Assembly: GCA_003184365.1 (NCBI GenBank)
Contig: NKYR01000093.1
Coordinates: 62,001-126,000, forward strand
DNA from: Evernia prunastri
Taxonomy: Eukaryota; Ascomycota; Lecanoromycetes; Lecanorales; Parmeliaceae
Length of the DNA stretch: 64,000 nt
Reading direction: 5' to 3'
Shown here: positions 34,799 through 47,700 of the stretch, piece after piece
Layout of the letters: every line of letters begins with the position of its first letter
Numbering within the stretch: the first letter of the stretch is position 1
The notes under the pieces: model-generated
What the model was told of the DNA's origin: nothing
What the model saw: only the letters and a program-made list of their open reading frames with translations
Databases searched by the model: none
Translations under genes and position numbers: made by a program

Positions 34799-37700
34799 TC
34801 ATACATTCACATCACCCTTCGTGTTCACATGATAGTGAAGACCCATGCACTGTTCATTGATGTCAATGTAGCTCTCCTCGTACATATTGCCCATGGAGGA
34901 CGTGTTGTCTCCATCAACGGTCAGAAGTGCCTCGCGTTCACTAGGGTCAATAGCAGTATTGCTGGATGCAATGGAGCTAAGCACGGTCATTGTGCTATGG
35001 GCCAGAGAGTTGCCGGACCGCCCACGAGACCCCCGGGGGTTGGATTGAGCCCTAGCCAAAGGATCCTCCAATTCGTCCATTCTATCTTCGTTGGCGTCCA
35101 CGCTCTCGCTGTTGTTTTGCGGGGTCAGCCAGGTCGACTCGTCGATATCAAGCTGTGGAGGGTTTAGGGGTTCCTCAACTCTATCCGGTACGAATCGAGA
35201 CCGTCTTTGGCCTGGAAGGAGGTCTTGATAATGGTGATCATCGTTGATTCTGCTTCCCGCTCCTTGAGAATAGGCTTGTCTTGCTCGATGCTGCTGCTTC
35301 CTTCTCTCCTGCTCTAGTCGCCGATTATCCTCATCAACATTTGCAATGACACTGTCAAAGAATGCCTCTACGTGCGACCGCGCAACCGTTCGCTGACTTG
35401 ACCCTAAAGACCAAAAACGAAAGCTGCGAGTCTGCTCTGAAAGGAATTGCACTATTCCACGCCACGAATTACGGGCTCTTATCTCATTCGCAGGATCTTG
35501 GCGAAAACTAATTGATCCTTGTGTAACGAAAGGATGTACGGCATTGAAAACCGCGTTGCGTATACCGGCTGACAGCGTGTCTGGCAGTTGACCCCAATTC
35601 TTCATCATTTGTGGAGCTCTGACATTTGTAGAGCCCTCCCTCTTCCATGGGCAGAGCCAATTTGGGCAGCGTTTCAACCACACTGTTCGTCGTCAGCGCA
35701 TTCCGCTTGTTATCGGTATGACAACACTCACGCCAACGAGTTCTCGGCAAATGTCTCAATTGCTCGGCCTGTGATCGTTCTTCATCAGACCGAGCCGGCT
35801 CACTTTGATACCAATCTTCATCGAAAACAAGTTGGCGATCGCAGGCGGCTTCCTTTCTGCTCTCTTTCTGGCCAGGATCGATGAAGCGAACAAGATCTAA
35901 ATAGTAAGTCTGTCCATTGCCAAGGATCTTCCTATAACCAAGCGCGAGGCGACGATCTTCGAAAAGACTGAACTTTGGTGTCCGGAACGTATGCGAGTTC
36001 GTGAAAGGCTCGTAAAAGTATTGCAGTTTCTTCGGGCTCCCGCGTGCACCAAGATCGAAGGACCGGATTTCCCATCCCAATGGGACGGGGAGCGGATCCA
36101 TATCCAGTGGCGCTATGTGTACGGGGTGTCTGGTGCTCTGTTTCAAAAGAGCAAGGATCCGGATCGTGTCGATGCTTGGATGTTGACTATAAGTTTGCAT
36201 GGCAATCTGAAGCGCGGTCAAGTTTCTGTCATTACGTGCATTGACTACGAAGCCCATTCGGACAAGCTGCTCCACCGCTGAATAATGCCGAGCCAGAACG
36301 CTATCATGCAAGGCAGTAGTCAAAAAATCATTGATATTATCGAGGTTCTCTGGTAGCTCTCCTGTCATGTAATATCGTGTCTGTGACGCGGTCTGGGTCT
36401 GCTGTGCTAGGTGCTTGAAACGCCGGCAGATAAGACTGATTCGATGATCGCCATAGCCAGCTTTTCCAAATTCTGTAAGAGTCCTGAGGAAATGAAAGAA
36501 GACAGTTCCGTGGTCAGGCGCGACTTCATCCTCGAGGTGACCTCCATTTTCCAGGAGAAGCAAGAATCGATCAACACGACTCTTGGCGCTCAAGCTCTGA
36601 CAGCTAATATGACGAAAATCAAAAGAGACCGGACGTTCATAAGTACATTGCCATATCAAGGCCCTGTTAGGGCTTTCTTGCTGCACCTCATATCGTCCAA
36701 TATCACCCCGGCATAACCATGCGAGAGTCTCGAATTCGTGCTTCCCCCTAACCACCGCGGCGATAACGTTGACCTCTCTCTCTATTGGCGTTTACCTTCT
36801 GCCAGCAACATAGCTTGACTCGGCTTCTTATCCGCGCCAAGGCGTAAAGCGACATGCTATCCTGGTCCGTGATGGCTCTCTGCATTGAATTATACAGCAT
36901 TTGCAAATCAAAACAATTCTGTGGAGGATGTCGGAATGGGGTTATATTAGTAGGATGTGCACTTGCGTCCAGATGCGCGTACGAGGAGTAGACCAAGAAA
37001 TATCGTGCCTCACGTTCTGGGATAGCTGCTGGTTGCCTCCATGGATTGATGCAGTAATATTTTATATTTTTATAAAGAGCTCGCGTTGCAGTTGCCCATA
37101 TCCGAACGACGCACCTCACAAGCACGGTTATACAATTCAACATTATGGAGCCAAATTTGTTTGCGATTCGCCTAGTGTACATCAAGACTGGGAGTTTTGA
37201 GTCTTTCCTGTCTGTAGGCGGATCACAAAAGAGCTCCCAAGGTCTCGCGTAGCGCTGCAGAGGGTCGCGGTGCAATGCGGACTGGACTACACGCATGACT
37301 CGCTCACGCTCAGAACTTTGCATTCTTGTGTTGCTTTTGAGGCTCGAGGTGGCTAATTCGTAAGCATTTCCTCTTTTCTCATCGCCTGGTGTCAGAGGAG
37401 CTCGTCCTATCCTTGAGTACGCGTTCCATACAACGAGTCCAAATGCAAACACATCGCAAGATTGCAGGGACCCAGAGAGCAGCGGAATTCGGTCTTGGGT
37501 CATTACTTCAGGAGCTCGCCAACAGGGCGTGCCGTGGTACACGACAGCGCTCTCATCCTGCTTCAAGTCATCTGTCGACACCCCAAAGTCACACAACTTT
37601 GCCATCCACCTCCCGTTCTGTGCGAACATCAGAATATTTTCAGGTTTGAGGTCTCCATGTGCTACGTCTTCCGAGTGGAGAGCTTGCAATCCTTGGCCGA

Positions 37701-38448
37701 TATCAACGCAAATCGACTGAAGCTGGGAGTAATAGACTGCGGGATGATGATTCCCTTTGTTATCCATGTACTCACTAAGGGTACAATCTGCTCTCTCGAG
37801 AATTAGGAGAGGGATCCTAGGAGAGTCCTCGTCTGGGCTTTCGAGCGAGTCTAGGCACAAGCCCCATCCGAGCAACTTGACTATGTTTGGATGATTACGA
37901 AAGGGCGGAAAGCACAGTGCGTCGATCTCGCGGTGAGCTGCTTTCAGTTGGAAGCTAAAATGCGCATTTGCTTCTCTGGACAAGACGGTCTTCCTGGTAC
38001 TGGCAACTCGCGACCGTTTAACCGCAAGTGAGCCAAGGCTTTGTGCTAATCTTTCCGAGGGTGTCCCTCTTTCCTGCTTCAATGATGCTGAGAGATGCCC
38101 ATTCAAGCCAAAGACCTCAAATTGGGCACCTTTTCCAATGAGGTGTGTGAACTCTGACTTTAAGCGCAATAAAGTCGGACCCGGCACATTACTTTCTCTC
38201 AATGTGCGCATAAGCCCACTGAGGACTTGAAGGGGCTCAGATGTGGAATCAACAACGACTTTTGTGAACTTGCCATTTCGTTGACTCTTGTGTAAAGTAC
38301 TGTCAAGTCTAGATCTCCTGCTGAATAGACGACTCAGGCTAGAGAGTGATCTCGTGGATGGGTGGAGCGTGGAGTCGCTAGAGCCTTGAAAGACCGAAGA
38401 ATCTCGGTCTCGTGATCCGGGATTTTCCATGCTATGTGCCCCAACCAT
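34799..38448 (-). CDS. protein kinase with C-terminal ankyrin-like region
   Basis: ATG at 38448 (MVGAHSMENPG). After a Ser/Arg-rich N-terminus the kinase domain has the Gly loop GKGAQFEVFG, the VAIK-type lysine in LAVKRSR, the catalytic loop VAHGDLKPENIL, DFGVS and APEV. All catalytic residues are present; Gly replaces Arg before the Asp, making it a non-RD kinase. Further on is a moderately hydrophobic stretch (IMLNCITVLVRCVVRIW) and FDLQMLYNSMQRAI, ending in that frame at about 36748. The following frame (from about 36770) carries KHEFETLAWLCRGDIG, FLLLLENGGHLEDE and an ankyrin-like unit (TALHDSVLARHYSAVEQLV). An intron at 35683-35731 leads to a C-terminal exon ending at 34799. No start codon opens the second part, so one gene is likely, but the junction near 36770 lacks a clean in-phase intron. 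It is divergent to the HeLo pseudokinase gene. Confidence 0.72.
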
Positions 38449-38826
38449 GCGGGATGGCCTAAACCGTATGATAGGCTAAAGCAATCTAACGTAGGAACAG
38501 ATGGTTGATGATCGTTGCCAAGGTCAGGAGCTCTTCTTGAGATGCCTTGGTCTCGTCTGCGAGCCCACAAGAATTGAAGTAAAATTGCATAGCCCAACAC
38601 TGCTATCAAGGCCGACCCTCGACCCGCGCGCGGAGTGAGGGGACGGACTCGCTTATGGATGGCGGGGTATGTATATACCAATACGATGCCATGCAGGCAC
38701 GGTGGGGCTTGGCTGCCAGCTCAGCGGGCTGAGTCAGACGAGAAAGAGACCATACGCAATCTCTCCAATTTTCAATCTTATTCTCTCTTTCTTATTTCGA
38801 CCCCAACTTCCGGAGTCAAGATAATT
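38449..38826. promoter_or_regulatory. shared divergent promoter region, kinase / HeLo-pseudokinase
   Basis: The start codons of the two divergent genes are 378 bp apart, so one short region must hold both promoters. A CT-rich tract (about 38759-38800) lies just before the HeLo gene, as is common for fungal start sites. No specific operator was identified. Confidence 0.55.
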
Positions 38827-40525
38827 ATGGATGCTGCAGCACTCAGTCTGGAGGTAGTCTCCACGTTCAAAGAGTTGTATCTTCTATCAAAATTTATTGT
38901 CAAGAAGGTGCGGTCTGCCAAAGATTGGAAGACGGAGAAGCAGGACCTCGAAGACAACTTCAAAGAAGAGGTAATCTTTCTTCGCTGCATATTCCGGGTG
39001 TTCTTGCAGAACCATGGCGTAGTAGAAAATGAGCAACTGAACGATGTATGCCGTACTACGATAAGCAGACATGGACCCTTAAGCATGACGGATGTCAGTG
39101 GCTGATCGCACATAGGCTCTACTAGAAATAATCTTGAGACACTTCAATCGACTCAGGTTGCTATGCGGTGATTATGCGAAGCTCGCTGCAGAGCAAGACA
39201 GTGAATATCAGGCATTCTCACCTTATATGACACAGTCCAATGCGATGAATCGGAACATCGACTTCAGTCTAGCCATCGAAGATGTCGATGCGTCAACCTG
39301 CACAAGGCCTTCAAGCACATCTTATTTTAAATGGCTCAAAGCCTCAAAGCCTCTCACAGAAGCCCAATCTTGGAAGTGGGCCCTGTGGGAAAAGAGAAAG
39401 TTCGAACTAGTATTGCACAGTTTCCAATCTACCAATACTAAACTGAAAGAGATGCTGCCTCTCATGTTGGCATGCCACCCCCGTTACAGTAACGTCCAAA
39501 ACTTGCAACGTCTGACAAGCGATGAAGATGCGAGCCGCTTTGGCATTGCTTCCCACGCGCAGCTACGCCAGCTAACCCTTAGTCCTGTCGCCGACACTAC
39601 CAAGTATACGCTTGACCATTGCTCACTTGAGTCTTTGTCGGGTATTGGGACGCTGAATATTGCCACTTTGAAAGAGCTGGGATCTCGGGACCAGAAAGTG
39701 CTCGTTGAATACAAGAACTACGATGGGATGCCACCTGAAGCGATGGGCAGTCTCGATGGTCAGGTACAGCAATTAGCCTGCCGCCTGTCGTCATCAGGGA
39801 GACATAACCTTACCTTGCCATTTCAAGGCTACATTAAAGAGGGAGCTTTACAGAGATACGCCTTCGTCTTCACATATCCCACCCAAGTAGTACACACACT
39901 ACCAGAGTCGCTAAACAGCATCATCAAAGCGGCGAGAACCAGTTCACGTTTTTCATTGACTACTCGCTTTCGTGTTGCTGAGACCGTGGCAAAGGTCTTG
40001 GGAAACTTCCATGCGGACGGCTGGGTGCACAAGAGTGTGCGTAGCCACTCGATCATGTTCTTCGAAGGTCTCGCCTCTCAGCCATACGACTCGCCTTATT
40101 TGGTTGATTTTGAATTTTCCAGGCCCGAAAGGGCCGAGAGTCAGTATACATATGACAATGACGTTGAAAAGAATCTGTATCGTCATCCGGAGCGTGCCGG
40201 GCAGCCCACAGTGACTTTCAACAAGCTGCATGACATCTACGCACTCGGTGTCGTTCTGTTAGAAATCGGCCTCTGGCAACCTGCCCTCAGTATCTACGGC
40301 AATGCTTGCGAGAATCTTCGCGAAGGCGTCACCATGAGCCGGAATGGAATCAAAAACATGTTCGTTGAAGTGGCGAAAAGGCGACTTCCGCATCATATGG
40401 GAGAGCCGTACACGGCGGCAGTCGTCTCCTGCCTCTCTGGCGAGCTCCAAGACGTCGCCGCCGACCAAGACTTCTACATGAGATTCCAAGAAGACATTGT
40501 CGAGAAGATCAATTTGAAAATTTGA
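38827..40525 (+). CDS. HeLo-domain pseudokinase (MLKL-like architecture)
   Basis: ATG at 38827. The intron at 39046-39115 (GTATGC..CATAG) is in phase and joins EQLND to ALLEIILRHFNRLRLL. The first ~200 residues are helical and match the HeLo / prion-inhibition-and-propagation type (MDAAALSLEVVSTFKELYLL, FIVKKVRSAKDW). The C-terminal half is a kinase-like fold: VLVEYKNYDG at the VAIK position, FRVAETVAKVLGNFHADGW, then VHKSVRSHSIMFFEG where HRDLKPEN is expected, LVDFEFSRP in place of DFG, and LYRHPER in place of APE. The catalytic Asp, metal-binding Asn and DFG Gly are all replaced, so it should not phosphorylate. HeLo domains in other fungi insert into membranes and kill the cell. The divergent active kinase is a possible partner (inference). 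Length is about 540 aa. Confidence 0.82.
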
Positions 40526-41227
40526 AGCGAAGGACAGTGAGGCAGCGCGCCGAGTCACGATAGCAACAGAGACAAGCCTGGCCGACTACCCACGTTGAAC
40601 CAAGCCAGCTGCGCCCCTGCCCGTCTTGGGACGGTACACAAGGACCAAACCGAGGTTTGCGACCATGTTGGCACCTACGACGGCACCTCGCTATTCTGTC
40701 GGGACACTGTTACCGCGTCTAGCTTTGGCGCATTTGCATTGCACCCAAGGCCATGAACTAGAGGATGTCTGCAGTGCTCTACGACTGACAGTGGTCAACG
40801 CTCCCTCCGTCATTACCAAGGCGCCGCTCCTTCATCACGTCCATATGATTGAATTTGTCCGTCTCCTCGCTGTAACATGTTAATTATATGATTACACTCG
40901 ACACACCTACTAGTAATCTTCACTACTCGCCACAGTGGGACTGAGGGTTAGCCGGTCACATGGCATGGTGTTTTCGCATAGCGGGCCTGCATGCCCCTGC
41001 AATATTGCATAGGGGGACGTGACTCGTGTCAGGGACGCGACGATCAGCAGATTCGTGTCTTGATGGGAGCTCTATTTAGATGGGCTTCCAGCCAGTGTTG
41101 AGCTCTTCATTCGATTCCATCTCTTTCGCAGGTGTGGCAGCATTCTTTCCCGCCCGCCTGCACCTGTATATAGCGTCATTTCACTCCAGGTCTAAGCTGC
41201 ACAAGCAAGGGAATTTCCTTAGCACTG
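40526..41227. other. intergenic, no gene recognised
   Basis: The segment lies 3' of the HeLo pseudokinase gene. No supported gene or RNA was seen. Confidence 0.55.
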
Positions 41228-41345
41228 GGGGGACTATATATGCCTCTTCAGGCAGCCAGCCCCGGTTGTTGAAACCCCGCAACAACATCTACACGGTTCC
41301 AGCTTTTTTGGTGACTTTACATGATGACAGGTGAAGGCTAGTAAC
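41228..41345 (+). repeat. dispersed repeat / gene remnant, copy B
   Basis: Matches 25950-26072 on the same strand, with substitutions and small indels. Compared with copy A it has an extra T in the ccccggttgttga stretch, which breaks the frame shared with copy A. No intact gene surrounds it. Confidence 0.75.
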
Positions 41346-41722
41346 CATTCGAAAGTCTCAGACGTCGTTATGCTAAATCAAAACGTGGGTTTGGTTTTGT
41401 CGGAGTGTAAGTGGTCGTCCGCCTTAGTAAGCTTTCTCCAAAACCGTTGATTTATTTGCACGCTTTGCCGCCTACGCTGTGCGATGCGTGCGGTGGCCGC
41501 AAGCTCCAAGATACATACCAAAAATGATATATCCACAACAAAAACCAACCCAACCATTCAGCATCGCTCGTATCGAGTCATGCCCCCGATTCCCACAAAC
41601 GCCACGCCAGTAGTCAAGCCTTGCCCAATTGACCTTCCATATTTCCCAACCCAGCATGAATATCAAACAGAAAGTGCCAGGGATCCACCCATACGCACCC
41701 ATTGCCAATCCCAAAAGCCTCT

Positions 41723-44700
41723 TCAATGCGGCTGTACATGAGGCTCCTTCTCTTTCAACGCCTTGAACTCCGCCAACTGCGCAGCAATGTGTCCCAGCAC
41801 GTCGTCCATCGGACAGGCGTGCTCGAGCAGATTCTCTGCACCGAACGGCGTCACCATGTTCCTCACTGCCAGCGTAGATACACATGTCTATGGAGAAGTC
41901 AGCATGGGCCGTCTCACTGTCACAGTCTCTTCATCACTCACCTCGATTCTTGTAACCTGGTGTTCGAGATAGCTGACCAAGAACCGATCCGTCACCTCAC
42001 CTCCTCGGTTCTTCATCCTCTCAAGCACACTCTTTTCCGGTGGCTTCAGGCTCGTTGCTCCCGGGCTTTCGAGCGCACTACATAACATCTCCAGTCTCAG
42101 ACTGATGTTCCACAACGCCCAGATATATTCCGTGTCGAAATCCAGCACGCTTCCTGGCTGCAAGCTGGCAGGTTCGTTCGAAGCTGCTGCAGCTTCAGCA
42201 TCGCTGCGCTGTTGTTGCGCGATGAGACGACCGGCAAGCGAGTGCGGGTACATCAGGTAGATCAGTTCGGGATTCTCGAGCCCTTTGAGCTTCTGAGTGC
42301 CAAGGTCTTTGACTTCGAACCCCTGGGAACTAAGTGCCCTCAGCTCTCTACGTATTGATTGGCCCAGCGGATCTTCGTTCATCGAGTCATCGGAGCCAGT
42401 CGACCCGGACCGTTCCGGGTCAGCAAATGCTTCGAGGGAACGTTGAATCTCAGCTATGTAATCCTGCGAGACGTAGATCTGGCCGCCGTCTGCTGCCCCG
42501 GAGATTCGAGCTGCTCGATTGACCATAGGCCCAAAGTAATCCATGCGCCGAGTAACAGGGTCAGGTTCGCATACCGGTTCGCCCCAATGGATGCCCATGC
42601 GGACCGACAGACCACGATAAATGACGTTCTCATCCCCATCGAGCACCTCTGCGCAATGTACAGTATTTAATATCTCAGGGGGCCAATCTACTTCGAGTAG
42701 GTGTTGTTGAACGACAAAGGACCACAACAAAGCTCCTGTCGCCGTGGGGAACGAGACCATGAATGCGTCACCTTCGGTCTTGACTTCATATCCTCCTATG
42801 ACCCTCAACTGTCGTCTCATGACTTCATTGTGAGACTTGATGGCCGATCTCATAGCCACCGGATAGTTCTCCCACAAAGTGGTCGAATTTTTGATATCGG
42901 TGAAAACCATGCTAAGATTACCTGTTGGAGCCTCGACTTCAGGATCCAGTCGTTGGAGTGTCGAGTCGTCAGGTCTATCTCTACCCTTTTTACCACGTTT
43001 CGTAGCGACGAATTGGTCATCTTGTGATTGGGATGGGCCCATGGAGAGGCTTTGGCCGCGGTAGCGGTTGCGCTCTCGCTTTTTCAAATCACTGACGCTA
43101 ATGATCTGGACCATAATCTTGCCACTTGCGCCAAAGGCCATGGCTAGATCACGAAGCTTTTGGGCCGCCCGCATGAGGTCCACTCGTTCGGAGCGCGCAA
43201 CGTCCACAACCATTTCAAGACTCATAAAGTCCCAAAGCTCCTTAGATGCAATCAATATCATTTCGTCAGACTCTTTCAGCGAAAGGTGATGCACATTCGG
43301 AGCAGCCATGACAGCGGGCATCATCTGGATGTAGCCGAATGCACGCGAGACGTCTAGCACATCATTGAGCTTGCCATGTCTTGACACATAGCCTCCTGCG
43401 TCTCGGATACGCTCCCGCTCTCGTCGATCAGCTGGCTCGTGCTTCCGGGTCAGGATCTTATGACCCCCATCATTCTGTACGAGCATCGCTTGCGCATCTC
43501 CAACGTTCGCAACATAGAGCTCCATGTTGTCAAGAAACAAGACTGTGGCCACACCACCTGAGGAGAGATCATCTGCGCTCAACGTATGCGCCGCAGTAGA
43601 TCCTCGATGCGTCTTCTGAGGTAAACGCTGTTCCTTCTCGTCGAGACTCTGGCTAGCCGCTGTTGCCAAATCTTTATTCAGGGAGAGGAAAGCTCTCCGA
43701 AGGCCGTCGGCTGGAGTCTCCATCCTTGAGAGTTTGCTTAATTCTTCTATGAAGTGAAACTGAAAGTGCTCTTGCAAGTATTTCGCGAGTCTTGAACCCC
43801 CGGTTGACAGCGCTTGCCCATCGAACATTCCCAGAAGAGTCTCGGTCTCATGACCGCGGAACTTGGGGACTACCATATCAATTGTGGACAGGTGTTCATG
43901 TTTTCCCAGGCTGTCTGCCATGCCGTATGCCATTGATCCAGCCAAGGACCCGGACGTCCGGACTCTGCGATCTTCTGTCTGGTCGGGAACCGAGGGGATT
44001 GTAAGCGTCACATCCATGAGGCCAAGGACTCGGAGGTGATGGAGGGTTGTGAAATTTGTAAGATCAGCGGCTTCTCTACCTCCACTCGCTGTGAAAGAAC
44101 GACTAGGCTTGATTTCAAGGCGTTTGTTGCCGGAGAAGTTGAGATACTTGAGATTCTTGTTCCAGTTCCAGTTCCAGTCATACGGCCAGTTAGAGACGTT
44201 GTACTTTAGAGCATTGCTTCCGACATCCAGGACTGCAAGCTTTCGAACCTTGCCAAGTTCAGCGGGAAGAACTTGGAATTTGTTTCCATTGATGTGCAAG
44301 ACTTTCAGGGAGGACACCTCCTCAAGATCATCCGATGGAAGAGATGACAGCTCATTACCGGATAGATAGAGCTCGTTCAGGTTCTGCCATCGTCGTAAAG
44401 ATCGCGGAGGAATGTCGTACAGTTCATTGTACGAAAGATTTAGGGTCCGAAGTTCAGGAAGCATTGTGATCTCATCAAATACATCCTCCGTTAGTCTATT
44501 GTCTGCCAAGAACAGATGCCGAAGGGATCCGGCAAAAGTGTTATTGGATCGCTGTTGCAAATTGGAGTCTTTCCGGTGGGTGGGGGTAGTGGTACCGTTC
44601 GTCTGTGTTCTCGACACCACTGATGCTTTTCTGCCTCCTGGCCCGTAGATGGAGACGATCGATCCCTGCCTGGTGCTCGAGGCTGGAGAACTGCCAACGC

Positions 44701-47700
44701 TCAGAAGCCCCCCCGAAGCCTGGCTTGGTCTACGATCATGGAAGTCTTCCAGTTTGCCCAGCTCCTCGTGCTCATCAGGAGTTGACGCAGGAATGGGAGT
44801 CGACGCAGGCACCGGTGTAGTCTCGGAACTACTTGGCTGCGTGTCTGCTTGAGTGAGGGCGAGTGTTGTCGCCGGCTTTGGAAAGGTCTCCAGGACGTTC
44901 GAGGAGACATTTAAGGTATCCAGGCGGTAGCAGAACCATAACTCTGCAGGAAGCTTCTTAAGATTACATTCCCGAATGTCCAGAAAGTGCAGCTCCTGGA
45001 GATGACCAATCGTCGCGGGTAAACTACTTAGCGGATTCCTTGCAATACTCAGGTACTCCAGCCTTTGAAGTCGATAAACTTGATTGGAGAGGGTCGAGAA
45101 ATGATTTTTGTCTAAATTCAATTTCGTGACATTCTTCATCCTCTCAAAAATGCTGTCGTCCAATTGCGAGATCTTGGCCGACGCGAGATTTAGCTGCGTC
45201 AAACTTGGCACGGGTGCCTTGAAATCGAACCGGGTCACAGGATTATGATCGAGGTGAAGTAAACGGATCTGTGGAAAGCTCCCTTCGAATTTCGAAATGA
45301 CATTGTGCCCTACCATGAGTTGTTCCAGCTTTGGTAGTTCCGCAAAAACGTCAATGCTGGTTAAGGCATTAAATCGTAGATCAATCTCTTTGAGATTCTT
45401 GAGTCCCCTAAAACTTTCAGATAAAGAGCCATGAAGCATGTTGTTAGTCGCCCACAGCCTCTCCAATGCCGTGAGTTGCCCTATCTTCGGCAAACATCTG
45501 ACAGTATTGAAACTTATGTCAAGGTCAACAAGACCCTTCAAATCGCAGAGGAAGTCGGGAAACGCTTCGATGTAGTTGGATGAGAGATTTAGATTCCGTA
45601 GTGACTGAAAATGGCCAAAGTACGAAGGAAGGTACTTTAGCTTGTTGTTGGACATTTTGATGCTCACGAGGCCCGGCAATTTGTCCAGCTCCGCGTGCTC
45701 CAGCTGTTCAAGGCGGTTGTTGGATATGTCAAGGACGGTCAGCCTAGTCGCGAGACTCAGACTTGCTGGCAACTGCCAAGCCTCATTGCTAATATATTTA
45801 ACTTCTCGAAGGTTGACGCAGCTCTGGATGAAGTCTTTTGGCACGTCGAGGGCAAGATTGCGAGACAAATTGAGGTACACAATTTCGGCGGCTTTCTGAT
45901 AAAGAGTGATGGGGATAGTGACAAGGCTCCTCCCCGAAAGGTCAACGTGACTGAATTTTTGCATTTTACCGTGGCCAGGTTCCGACTCTAGGCTGTAATA
46001 CCCGCTGAGCTTGGTGGGTACAAAGGTAAAACGGCAAAGATAGCTGTTGTCCTCCCGCCCGATTTCTTCGATCCTATCCGTGTTTTCGTATCCTGCTTGC
46101 TCGAGGAGCTTCTTCTGGATCGCAATCGGTCGTTCCCCTGGCGCAAGCTGTCTATGTAGATCATGTTTCCTCATGATGATTTGGTAGTTGTCTAAATCAT
46201 CTTGCAGGAATGATTTCTTGCCCAGTACTTGCAAAATTTCCGAAGCTGTGGTGTTGACGCCCATAGACAAGGTGGCGAAGGTCGAGTCAATCCGAAAGAC
46301 TCGCAAACAATGCGCTGTGCCATCATCTTCAACTTTTTGGGGTATCCCAGCTTCGTCAATTTCCCGTAACCGTCCCAAGTTCTCGTCGCCAACCTTCTTG
46401 ACCGCCCATGAATCAGGAGCGTCCCAGGCTCCTGCGCCACCCATTGTGTCAGGATCTCTGAGCTCTTTGCGAGGCTCCTCTGGGATAGGGTCTCCAGTAA
46501 AGATGCCACCATGAGGAGCATTGGAAGTAGAAGCCGTTGGGTCAACAATGCCTGTCATGTCATCAAGATTCGTGTCCAGACTAAACATTGAATCACTGGC
46601 CACGGATGCGTTGCGTGCCTTGTCGGCACTTTTACTATGACCTTCGTAACTGATCCCTCGCTTGGGTTTAGGAAATTTTCCATGGCTATGTAGTATTTTC
46701 GATCCAGTCTCTTTCTTCAATATTGGAGACCCGGAGTCTCCACTCATGTAGTCCGAGGCTTTAGCCGTCGACCCACTATCGAATGTCGCGACACTGCCCT
46801 GCCTAGCTTCCCTTTGGTTTGCCAATTCTGATTTGTAGTTCTTGCTTTCGGTTGTGGTGTGGTGTAGAGAGCTTGTAGACCCAGGGAGATGATGGAGTGG
46901 ATTGAGTGATTCGTGGTGGCCATGCTCTCCTTTGTGCCTTCGAAGTTTGTCCAGAAGGGATCGCTTCCCTCCAGCGGCGCTGTGAGCTGGTGAGTGCTGA
47001 CTGGGCATCGTTTCGCTACGGCTGACAGCACTGTTCGAACTTGGCGTAGGGCTGGTGCCGCGAAGGGGTAGAGTATTGCGTGAGGACATGGGAGAAGATA
47101 TCGTGTCCTTCAGCATCCGAACGTTAGACAAGGAATCTTGCCTGTTGGCAAGAGGACGAATTGGGTGACTGCTTCCTGCATCCTTAGGTGGTGGCTTCGG
47201 AGGTTCCTCTTTGCTTCGAGTATGTCGGTGATGGGGGAGATGGAGTCGGATGTGGTTATGAGCATTGGAGGGGGGTTCGCCTTCCACATACCGCTGCTTA
47301 TCGAGGCCCGCTGGCGCTTGCCTCACGGGAGCATCGCCGTGTTGTGAGATTTCCTATCACAAAATATTATTAGCGGCCGATCGCGACTTCTGAAACAGGA
47401 TGGGTCTCTGCCGTTCTGGTTTAAAATGTCTGATATGGCTGCCTCTGACACACCCATCCTTCCGCAAGAAGGACACACCTAGGCCCACAGCGAAAACTTA
47501 AATTACAGTAGTCGAGTGCACAAGACAATAATACAGACACTTGTCAGGACAGTAAGAGGTAAATAGATGGAGTTATCGGACAACCGATATGGGACGGCCT
47601 GCGCAACTTCGTTTGATGATGCAAGCATATGCGGACTGCGTTCCTGAGCTCACCTTGTAGTCTTGGAAGAGCCATGGGACCACATCACTCGAGGGCAGCG

